DNA of 5,960 nt from an uncultured Campylobacter sp. (lineage in GTDB: Bacteria; Campylobacterota; Campylobacteria; Campylobacterales; Campylobacteraceae): the NCBI RefSeq assembly GCF_938039245.1, contig NZ_CALHVN010000062.1, forward strand, positions 1-5,960. Reading direction: 5' to 3'. The notes below the pieces were generated by a model that had not been told where the DNA came from, did no database searches, and saw only the letters and a list, made by a program, of their open reading frames with translations. Below, one piece after another: positions 1 through 5,335 of this stretch (position 1 is the stretch's first letter; each line of letters begins with the position of its first letter). Made by a program: the position numbers and the translations under genes.

Positions 1-55
1 CGTAAATATGGAAAATTTGATCCTAAACATGATGTCGCTGGCAAACGCGAGCGAG
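1..55 (+). repeat. Left copy of a 55-bp direct repeat (hydrolase gene fragment)
   Basis: All 55 bases are identical to 349-403; the two diverge at the next base (C at 56, G at 404). The repeat touches the window edge, so its true left end is unknown. Read in the hydrolase frame it encodes the segment ending NMMSLANASE, after which the copy breaks off and runs into the 5' flank and ribosome site of the hydrolase pseudogene at 99. The offset is 348 bp (116 codons). I infer the tail of a partial tandem duplication or of a truncated neighbouring hydrolase copy upstream. Confidence 0.9.
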
Positions 56-98
56 CACTTTTATTTTAGCCGCTTAACCGCCGCAAAAAGGCAAAATC

Positions 99-734
99 AT
101 GAAAGATATAGCCATATACATGCAACAAGCGGCTCGCTACCGACGGCTTTTTGCAGATAGCGACGTGCCTAAATTTTGATTACGACTGCGCACGCCGCGG
201 GGAGGCAAAAGAGGAATTTGCGCCGTATTTTGAGTCTATCCTTAAAAGCCGCAAATCCGCGACGATCGTAGCAAACAGTATCGGCGCATTTTTGCCATAC
301 ACGCCTTGCAGGACATACACACGAGAAGGCCTATCTTATCTCCCCTATCGTAAATATGGAAAATTTGATCCTAAACATGATGTCGCTGGCAAACGCGAGC
401 GAGGATGAGCTGCTAAATGAAGGCAAACGGCGCAAAATCTGGAGAAAAACTATCGCGCAGATATCTTTGCTACGCCAGAGAACATCCTATCTTCTGGACG
501 GCGCCGACGCATATTTTATACGGCGAAAACGACGATCTAACTTCTTTTGAAACGATTTACGAGTTTGCAAACGAGGCCGGCGCAACGATTACTGTCATGA
601 AAAACGGCGAGCATCGATTTAGCGCGGCGGAGCAAATGCGGTTTCTAGGCGAGCGAATACAGCGCTATAGCCGGTGGCGGTGCCCGGCTGGGACTAAAGG
701 AACTTTTTATCCGAGTCTGTACGGTCAAATTTGA
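99..734 (+). pseudogene. Alpha/beta hydrolase, degraded by several frameshifts
   Basis: The original start is most likely ATG at 99 (MKDIAIYM), seven bases after AAAAAGG at 85-91. Pieces of one small serine hydrolase of roughly 190-200 residues then appear in order but in changing frames: YRRLFADSDV (about 138-167); LNFDYD to the nucleophile elbow ANSIGAF, with Ser at 277-279 (about 169-294); AYLISPIVNMENLILNMMSLANASEDELL (about 305-424); and GEKLSRRYLCYAREHPIFW, the acid-loop motif YGENDDLTS (Asp codons 531-536) and NGEHRF with His at 612-614 (429-734). The frame that opens at 99 stops at 174-176. The H-G segment expected after MKDIAIYM is scrambled. All three catalytic-triad positions can still be recognised, but no single frame contains them. 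The tail after GERIQRY has no family look, so the original stop is uncertain. It faces ruvX convergently. Sequencing error is an alternative but would need at least three indels in one gene while the neighbours are clean. Confidence 0.85.
349..403 (+). repeat. Right copy of the 55-bp direct repeat, inside the hydrolase pseudogene
   Basis: This copy is identical to positions 1-55. Here it sits in its natural context: the preceding codons read AYLISPIV and the following ones DELLNEG, which is a continuous stretch of the alpha/beta hydrolase. It is therefore probably the original copy, and 1-55 the displaced one. Perfect identity inside a decayed gene implies that the duplication is recent, or that it is an assembly artefact. 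Confidence 0.9.
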
Positions 735-767
735 CTCATAAATCCGCCGCTCAAGCCGCTTTTAAAA

Positions 768-809
768 TTTACGCAAAAGCCTCGATTAAATTTACCGCGA
801 GGGCGTAAA
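768..809. terminator. Nested hairpin between the hydrolase remnant and ruvX, possible bidirectional terminator
   Basis: The left arm is TTTACGC (768-774), then a 5-base bulge AAAAG, then CCTCG (780-784). The loop is 785-797. The right arm is contiguous, CGAGGGCGTAAA (798-809), and pairs with both left segments (7 + 5 bp). It lies between convergent units, about 115 bp past the ruvX stop and about 35 bp past the hydrolase stop. AT-rich tracts flank it, but there is no clean run of T on either strand, so the terminator role is an inference. Nothing else gene-like is visible in 735-923. Confidence 0.4.
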
Positions 810-923
810 ATTAGCTTAAATTTTACTCAACCTCCGCGCTAGCAACGACCAGCCGAGACGACCATAACGTAACACTAGCGCAAAACTCGAATTTGCCGCC
901 ATTTTACCGCGCGCCAAACTGCC

Positions 924-1298
924 TCAAAGCCCCAAATACCGCTTTAAAATAATCATCGCCGCGATACTGTCCAGTCGTCCGTCGCGTCTGTCCTCGGCGT
1001 AAATTTCGCTTGCCTCAAAGCTACTCATCGCCTCGTCCTGATAGACCACTTCGCCGTCAAATTCGAGTAGCGACACGAAATGCGCGATCCGCCGCCTCAT
1101 CTCATCCTCGCTAGATCCCCCAAGCGGCACGCCCACGACTAGCTTTTTTACTCCGTATTCGCGCAAAACGGCGCTAACGTCGCGCGCGGCTTGATTGCGA
1201 TTTTTGCGCAGTACGGGCGTTTGCGGCATCACGGTTTGCCCGACGGCTAGCGCCACGCCGATACGTTTTAGCCCCACGTCGATGGCCATTATGCTCAT
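924..1298 (-). CDS. ruvX: RuvX/YqgF family putative pre-16S rRNA nuclease (Holliday junction resolvase-like)
   Basis: The protein has 124 residues, normal for this RNase H-fold family; E. coli YqgF/RuvX is implicated in maturing the 5' end of 16S rRNA. Visible signatures are the first beta strand with its catalytic Asp (MAIDVGLKRIGVA, D7), the central KKLVVGVPLGGSSEDEM (residues 51-67), YQDEAMSSFEA (86-96, acidic D88/E89), and the C-terminal LDSIAAMIILKRYL with D110. The family's usual DER(L/F)(T/S)(T/S) motif reads DEAMSS here, so the Arg is replaced by Ala; Campylobacter homologues as I recall them also deviate there. The start at 1298 is preferred because AAAGGA (1304-1309) lies 5 bases upstream; the next ATG (1289) would be 14 bases away. 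It lies downstream of dprA on the same strand but across a 478-bp gap, with its own candidate promoter at 1352-1366. Confidence 0.92.
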   Translation of the reverse strand: MSIMAIDVGLKRIGVALAVGQTVMPQTPVLRKNRNQAARDVSAVLREYGVKKLVVGVPLGGSSEDEMRRRIAHFVSLLEFDGEVVYQDEAMSSFEASEIYAEDRRDGRLDSIAAMIILKRYLGL

Positions 1299-1351
1299 TT
1301 TCGTCCTTTAGATTTTGATTTTTGCGCCTGATTTTGGTTATTTGCAGGCAA

Positions 1352-1366
1352 ATTAATACCAAAAAT
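1352..1366 (-). promoter_or_regulatory. Candidate ruvX promoter (Campylobacter extended -10)
   Basis: On the minus strand this reads ATTTTTGGTATTAAT: a T-run plus G upstream element directly joined to a TATTAAT -10. This is close to the C. jejuni sigma-70 pattern TTTTTTG-n-TATAAT, which does not need a conserved -35. It would start transcription near 1345 and give a leader of about 47 nt that contains the AAAGGA site of ruvX. It is a sequence match only. Confidence 0.5.
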
Positions 1367-1396
1367 CGCTGCCGTTTGCCGATTTTGCGAGACATT

Positions 1397-1439
1397 AAAA
1401 AATTTGCTTTACAAATAAATCCGCAAAAGCGGCAAATTT
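1397..1439 (-). terminator. Terminator-like inverted repeat downstream of the ilvC-deacetylase-dprA operon
   Basis: On the minus strand AAATTTGC (1439-1432) can pair with GCAAATTT (1407-1400), an 8-bp perfect match, with an inner small hairpin CGC-TTTT-GCG. The 3' arm runs into six T in total (1402-1397). It lies just upstream of the candidate ruvX promoter, which is a sensible order: end of one unit, then start of the next. The outer stem is AT-rich and the distance from the dprA stop is about 340 bp, so the call is tentative. A weaker stem (GCGAG/CTCGC, 1585-1605) followed by TCGTTTTT on the minus strand is an alternative closer to dprA. Confidence 0.35.
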
Positions 1440-1776
1440 AAGAAATTATCAAAACAATTAAACCCGCCGCAAACAAATTTGCCTTAAAATTTATCGCATA
1501 AATCTGCCTAATCTTAGCAAACGCAGTCCGCTAAAAACGTTACTCCAAGCAAGCTAGCGCAAATTTAAAAAATCGCAAAAACGAGCGAGCGAATTTCACT
1601 CTCGCACGCCAAGAATTTACGTAATCCTAAAATTTAAAAACCGCCTGCAAACCGTGCGAATTTAAACTAAAAGCTGCTTAAATTTGCCGCCGTTTAGCCT
1701 GGTCTTTCAAATTTAAACCGCTCGCCTAGCGCAAAATTTAAATCTACATCCTTGCAAAACAGATAGAGCAAATTTA

Positions 1777-2541
1777 CTACGCAAACACCGTAAGCCCAGA
1801 TATTCGCAGTTTACCTTCCAGTTCGTATTCGTAAATTTTATCGCCGAATTTTGCCAAGGCCGCATCAAGGCTCGCGCCGTTTTTGCAAAATTTTATCACC
1901 TCGTCGTCTTGCGCGGGTGCGGGTTTTCCGCCGAAACGAAGGGCAAATTCGTCAAAATCGTTTATCAAATTTGCCGCGCCGCTAGCAACCAGCTCGTTCG
2001 TCCCGTCGCTCTCGCCTAAGCGCTGAGGCAGCGTAAATATCGGCACGCCAAGCTCCTTTGCCATGCGCGCGCTTTGCATCGAGCCGCTTCTGGTATCGGC
2101 CTGCGCCACGACTAGAGCCTGCGAGAGCGCGACCACGATGCGGTTTCGCTCCAAAAATCTATACGCGAGCGGCGGCTCGTCAGGGTCATACTCGCTAAGA
2201 GCCAGCGCGTTTTGATAGATTTCTTTGATGATTTTGGCGTTGCTTTGCGGGTAGATTTTGTTTAGTCCGTTACCAAAAACGGCGACCGTATGCGGATATG
2301 CGCCCTTGTGCGCGGCGATATCTACGCCGATGGCCGCGCCGCTAACTACGCAAACGCCGCCGTTTGCCAGCGTCCTAGCCAGCGCCTCTACGCACTGCCT
2401 TGTGTAGGCGCTTGCCTTTCTCGAGCCCACGATCGAGATCATCGGGCGCTCAAGCAAGGCTAAATTTCCCTCGAAATAGAGCTTTTGCGGCGGCTTTTTA
2501 AGACGCAAAAGACCGCCGGGAAGCTTAGTTAAAACGTTCAA
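1777..2541 (-). CDS. dprA: DNA-protecting protein DprA (short Campylobacter type)
   Basis: DprA (Smf) binds incoming single-stranded DNA in the cytoplasm during natural transformation and loads RecA on it. The 254 residues consist almost entirely of the Rossmann-like DprA domain: SIVGSRKAS (36-44), VVSGAAIGVDIAAH (65-78), VAVFGNGLNKIYP (87-98), FLERNRIVVALS (129-140) and TRSGSMQSARMAKELG (150-165). A short C-terminal region (about 205-254) could be a reduced winged helix. The N-terminal SAM-like domain of longer homologues (about 370 residues) is missing, which I recall as normal for Campylobacter. The start codon is TTG (2539-2541), with AAAGGA at 2548-2553 six bases upstream. It overlaps the deacetylase stop by 4 bp (TTGA), which points to translational coupling. 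The gene ends in two in-frame stops, TAG TAA. Confidence 0.95.
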   Translation of the reverse strand: MNVLTKLPGGLLRLKKPPQKLYFEGNLALLERPMISIVGSRKASAYTRQCVEALARTLANGGVCVVSGAAIGVDIAAHKGAYPHTVAVFGNGLNKIYPQSNAKIIKEIYQNALALSEYDPDEPPLAYRFLERNRIVVALSQALVVAQADTRSGSMQSARMAKELGVPIFTLPQRLGESDGTNELVASGAANLINDFDEFALRFGGKPAPAQDDEVIKFCKNGASLDAALAKFGDKIYEYELEGKLRISGLTVFA

Positions 2542-4160
2542 AAAAGATCCTTTAGATAGACGACCTCGACCTCTTGCAAGAGTTTGGAGCTTTCTTGCAG
2601 GACTTCGATCGTGTTTTTGTGCGGATGTCCGATCGCGATGGCGTAGGAGCGCTTTTTAGCCAGTTCGACGGCGTATTTTAGCTGCTTTCGCACAGCCGCC
2701 TTTGAGCCGTCGTGATCCAAAAATACGTCGCGCGCGATGTAGGGCATCGAGTATTTTTTCGCCGCGCCGTAAACCTTGGTCGGCGAGGTCGTCTTACTAT
2801 CGACGAAGATCAAATTTTCGTCCCGCATCGCCCGCATCAGCCTATCCATCGCGGTAGCGTCGCTAGTAAAGCGACTTCCGGTATGGTTGTTGATGTATTT
2901 TAGATTCGGAAAGTCTCGCTTGATGCTTTGCAGTTTTTTCGCGATCTTTTCGTAGTCGTCGTTTACAGTAAGAGTGCCGATCTCAGCGCCCTTAAAGCCG
3001 CCTAGAGCCTGCATGGGCAGGTGGATCATATGAAAACTAAAACGCCGCGCCAAAACAGGCGTCTCGGGGTGGGCGGAGGTCGCCGGGAAAAAAGACGGCG
3101 TGAGCTTTAGATTTACCGATTTTATCGCGTCTACCTGGTGCCTATACGCCACGTCGTCGATGATGATGACTAGACGCGGTTTAGCGCCTAGCTTTGAGTA
3201 AATTTTAGATTTTTTATCTTCGCTAATTGAGCCTGCGAGCTTTTGCGGCTTCTCATCCTTTTCCCCGCCAGTTTTATCCTTATTTTTAGCGCTTTGCGCG
3301 TCCTCTTTATCCTGCGCGCTTTGGCCGCTCATTTGGATGCTTACTTTAGCCTCTTGTCTGTCATCTTGGTTTTGCGTTTGCGCGCTTTTGTCTACGCCCG
3401 CGGCATCGGCATCGCCCAGTCCCGATTCGCCCGCGTTTTGCGCGCCGAAATCTATAGTAAATTTAGGACTTTTTAGCGTCTGCTCTAGAGCATCGCTTTG
3501 CGTTTTGTTTGCGCTTTTTGAGGCCTGGGTGCCGTTTCGTTCGCCGTATGCGTCGGGCGAGTTTAAATTTTCATTTCCTCGTCCGTCCTTTTTGACTAGG
3601 CCGTTTTTTACGGCGCCTTCAAGCTCGGAAGGATCGCGCGACTCAAGAGAAATTTTATCGCGCGCGATGACGTTTTGGCGCTTTACGAATTTCGTTCGCT
3701 CGTCTTGGTCGCCGTTTAAAAAACCCGAACCAAGCTCGCTTTGCGTATGCGAAGCCTGTAAAAAAGTCGCGCCGGCGCCGTTATCTTTTTTTTCTAAACT
3801 CGCCTCATTTAGCGAAGCCTGCGCAAAAAGAGCTTTGATATCCGTTAAATTCGCTCTAGAATGCACGATAGAGTCGCTATTTTGGACTTCGTCCGCGTCC
3901 TCGGTACCGGACTTAAACGACGCCAAATTTGCCGTTTCTTCTTTTTTAGAAACGCTTAGATACTCTTGCGCCTTTGCGATGAGTTTTTCGGCGGCATCCG
4001 GCTTAAATTTAACGTCCAAAAAATAAAATGCGCCGACGAATGCACCGACGAGCAAGATACAGGCAATAAAAATAGCGGAAAACAGTAGCTTAAATCCGCC
4101 TCGCAAGCGCCCTTTTTTAGGACGCTTTTTGGCGGATCTTTTTCTGGATTTTGAGTTCAA
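2538..4160 (-). CDS. Divergent polysaccharide deacetylase, membrane-anchored with a long low-complexity linker
   Basis: Residues 1-22 are very basic, 23-48 form one membrane segment (LLFSAIFIACILLVGAFVGAFYF), and about 70-325 are low-complexity, rich in K, D, E, S, Q, N and A. The family domain (Pfam divergent polysaccharide deacetylase, YibQ type) fills about 328-540. Its motifs are LVIIIDDVA (D335, D336), HMIHLPMQA (377-385), YINNHTGSRFT (422-432), FVDSKTT (452-458), ARDVFLDHD (476-484) and IAIGHPH (508-514). The topology suggests a periplasmic domain tethered to the inner membrane. The substrate is not known; a role on envelope glycans is inferred from the family. E. coli YibQ, at about 320 residues, lacks such a linker. 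The start is a TTG directly after the ilvC TAA and in the same frame, without a convincing Shine-Dalgarno, so expression probably depends on ribosomes finishing ilvC. A TTG at residue 19 has AAAAAAGGG only 3 bases upstream and would leave fewer basic residues, so I prefer the first. dprA overlaps its end. Confidence 0.9.
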   Translation of the reverse strand: MNSKSRKRSAKKRPKKGRLRGGFKLLFSAIFIACILLVGAFVGAFYFLDVKFKPDAAEKLIAKAQEYLSVSKKEETANLASFKSGTEDADEVQNSDSIVHSRANLTDIKALFAQASLNEASLEKKDNGAGATFLQASHTQSELGSGFLNGDQDERTKFVKRQNVIARDKISLESRDPSELEGAVKNGLVKKDGRGNENLNSPDAYGERNGTQASKSANKTQSDALEQTLKSPKFTIDFGAQNAGESGLGDADAAGVDKSAQTQNQDDRQEAKVSIQMSGQSAQDKEDAQSAKNKDKTGGEKDEKPQKLAGSISEDKKSKIYSKLGAKPRLVIIIDDVAYRHQVDAIKSVNLKLTPSFFPATSAHPETPVLARRFSFHMIHLPMQALGGFKGAEIGTLTVNDDYEKIAKKLQSIKRDFPNLKYINNHTGSRFTSDATAMDRLMRAMRDENLIFVDSKTTSPTKVYGAAKKYSMPYIARDVFLDHDGSKAAVRKQLKYAVELAKKRSYAIAIGHPHKNTIEVLQESSKLLQEVEVVYLKDLF

Positions 4161-5183
4161 TTAGTTTTTGCTTTGGTCGATGAGTTTGCCCGAGCTAATC
4201 CAAGGCATCATGGAGCGTAGTTTTTTGCCGGTTTGATTTAGCAGGCTTCTTTCGGCGATGCCGCGCTCTGCGTTCATGCGAACGTATCCGGCCTTACGCT
4301 CGAGGATGAAGTCTTTTGCGAATTTACCGTTTTGGATCTCTTTTAAAATTTCCTTCATCGCTTTTTTGCTGTCTTCGCCGATGACGCGCGGGCCGCTTAA
4401 GTAGTCGCCGTATTCTGCGGTGTTTGAGATAGAGTAGCGCATATCGGCCATACCGCCTTGATACATTAGATCTACGATTAGTTTTAGCTCGTGAAGGCAC
4501 TCAAAATACGCCATCTCGGGCTCGTATCCGGCATCGACTAAGGTCTCAAAGCCCGCGTTTACCAGCGCGCAAAGTCCGCCGCAAAGTACCGCCTGCTCGC
4601 CGAAAAGATCGGTCTCGGTCTCGTCTTTAAAGGTCGTCTCGATGATGCCCGTTCTACCGCCGCCGATCGCGCTAGCGTAGCTTAGAGCCAGCTCTTTAGC
4701 CTTTCCGCTTGCATTTTGCTCTACGGCGATTAGATCGGGGATGCCGCCGCCGCGGACGAATTCGCTCCTTACGGTGTGGCCGGGCGCCTTTGGAGCGATC
4801 ATGATGACGTCGATATTCTCGGGGGCTTTGATCTGTCCGAAATGCACGTTAAAACCGTGTCCAAATGCGATCGCCGCGCCGCTTTTAAGATTAGGTTTAA
4901 TCTCTCGCTCGAAAATTTCGGCCTGAAGCTCGTCCGGAGTCAAAATCATAACGACGTCGGCGGCCTTTGCGGCTTCTGCTACCGTTTTTACCTCAAAGCC
5001 CTTTGCTTCGGCCTTTGCCCAGCTTCTGCCGCCTTTTGCCAGGCCCACGATCACCTTTACGCCGCTGTCGCGCAAATTTTCGGCGTGCGCGTGTCCTTGC
5101 GAGCCAAAACCTATCATCGCGACGGTTTTGCTTCTAATCAAGCTCAAATCGCAATCTTTGTCGTAATAAATGTTTACAGCCAT
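4161..5183 (-). CDS. ilvC: Ketol-acid reductoisomerase, class I
   Basis: This cytoplasmic enzyme converts acetolactate or acetohydroxybutyrate to the dihydroxy acids of valine, isoleucine and leucine synthesis, using Mg2+ and usually NADPH. The length of 340 residues fits class I. The N-terminal Rossmann domain shows MIGFGSQGHAHAENL (23-37), a beta2-alphaB cofactor loop GLAKGGRSW (47-55), and PKAPGH (131-136) with H109 in GHGF. The knotted C-terminal domain carries the metal ligands D192 and E196 (in ETDLFGEQ) and E228 and E232 (in ECLHE), plus SISNTAEYGDY (251-261). The position after GL in the cofactor loop is Ala where many class I enzymes have Arg, with an Arg further along. The ATG at 5183 has AAAGGA (5191-5196) seven bases upstream and a TATAAT at 5219-5224. 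It is first gene of the operon with the deacetylase and dprA; no other ilv or leu gene is in the window. Confidence 0.97.
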   Translation of the reverse strand: MAVNIYYDKDCDLSLIRSKTVAMIGFGSQGHAHAENLRDSGVKVIVGLAKGGRSWAKAEAKGFEVKTVAEAAKAADVVMILTPDELQAEIFEREIKPNLKSGAAIAFGHGFNVHFGQIKAPENIDVIMIAPKAPGHTVRSEFVRGGGIPDLIAVEQNASGKAKELALSYASAIGGGRTGIIETTFKDETETDLFGEQAVLCGGLCALVNAGFETLVDAGYEPEMAYFECLHELKLIVDLMYQGGMADMRYSISNTAEYGDYLSGPRVIGEDSKKAMKEILKEIQNGKFAKDFILERKAGYVRMNAERGIAERSLLNQTGKKLRSMMPWISSGKLIDQSKN

Positions 5184-5190
5184 TTTGCAT

Positions 5191-5224
5191 TCCTTTGTTT
5201 TTAAGATAAATTTGCGTGATTATA
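5191..5224 (-). promoter_or_regulatory. ilvC promoter -10 box and ribosome binding site
   Basis: On the minus strand a perfect TATAAT (5224-5219) lies about 35 bases before the ATG, and AAAGGA (5196-5191) seven bases before it. A start near 5212 would give a leader of about 28 nt, too short for an attenuator or riboswitch, so any control of ilvC would have to act at or upstream of the promoter. No good -35 is seen, which is usual for Campylobacter sigma-70 promoters. Confidence 0.65.
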
Positions 5225-5239
5225 CTATTTGCGCGCTGA

Positions 5240-5273
5240 AATAAACTTGACTTAGACTCGATTTAAGTTTATT
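5240..5273. repeat. 9-bp perfect inverted repeat in the divergent control region, candidate operator
   Basis: AATAAACTT (5240-5248) and AAGTTTATT (5265-5273) are exact reverse complements around a 16-base spacer. The dyad lies 16-49 bp upstream of the ilvC -10 box (roughly -27 to -61 from its start) and covers the possible TTGACT/TATTAA promoter pair of the opposite strand. This position suits a dimeric regulator acting on one or both genes. No regulator gene is in the window, and AT-rich sequence produces such repeats by chance at some rate. Confidence 0.45.
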
Positions 5274-5295
5274 AAAAAGCCTTTTAGTGTAAAAT
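5247..5295 (+). promoter_or_regulatory. Candidate promoters of the HDOD gene
   Basis: There are two overlapping possibilities. The first is TTGACT (5247-5252) with a 17-base spacer and TATTAA (5270-5275), a near-textbook sigma-70 pair. The second is TTTTAGTG immediately followed by TAAAAT (5282-5295), which fits the Campylobacter habit of a T-rich upstream element plus -10. Further A/T-rich matches (TATAAA 5303-5308) leave the exact start undecided. No sigma-54 or sigma-28 motif was recognised. Confidence 0.45.
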
Positions 5296-5335
5296 TGCAG
5301 ATTATAAAAATTTATAGATATAGAGTGTAAAAATT

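Larger units (their letters stand above)
1299..1776. other. 478-bp gene-free gap between dprA and ruvX, rich in AAATTT
   Basis: I find no plausible gene here on either strand: no open frame has a ribosome site and recognisable protein features. The gap contains the word AAATTT ten times (starting at 1400, 1434, 1475, 1487, 1561, 1630, 1680, 1709, 1734 and 1770), plus three GAATTT variants. It also holds the terminator-like repeat at 1397-1439 and the candidate ruvX promoter at 1352-1366. In C. jejuni, as I recall, dprA and the ruvX homologue are close together, so the gap may be the residue of a lost gene or expanded spacer. No remnant can be identified. Confidence 0.7.

Noticed and set aside
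1..403. CRISPR or other repeat array
   Set aside because: There are only two copies, 55 bp long and 348 bp apart, and both are part of a coding remnant. No third copy or regular spacing is seen within the window.
151..408. Standalone 85-codon gene on the + strand
   Set aside because: Only its middle (about 169-294) is hydrolase-like and the ends are out-of-frame sequence. It is one fragment of the frameshifted hydrolase.
836..881. Inverted repeat GCGCTAG/CTAGCGC
   Set aside because: The arms are only 7 bp, partly self-palindromic, with a 32-base loop and no T-run. I consider it chance; the hairpin at 768-809 is a better structure in the same spacer.
1174..1395. Minus strand open frame overlapping the ruvX start
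   Set aside because: It overlaps ruvX out of frame, is Arg/Lys-rich shadow sequence, spans the candidate ruvX promoter and has no family features.
3337..4026. Long + strand open frame (229 codons) opposite the deacetylase linker, with a hydrophobic start
   Set aside because: It mirrors the biased codons of the low-complexity linker (Lys AAA giving Phe, Ala GCG giving Arg). It has no recognisable domain, and the minus strand gene has clear family motifs and an operon context.
4776..5204. + strand open frame antisense to ilvC
   Set aside because: It lies within and beyond the strongly conserved ilvC 5' end, reads through its promoter region, and encodes no recognisable protein. It is a shadow of codon bias.
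5184..5335. Attenuator or riboswitch leader for ilvC
   Set aside because: The TATAAT at 5219-5224 leaves a leader of only about 28 nt and no leader-peptide frame rich in Ile, Val or Leu was seen.
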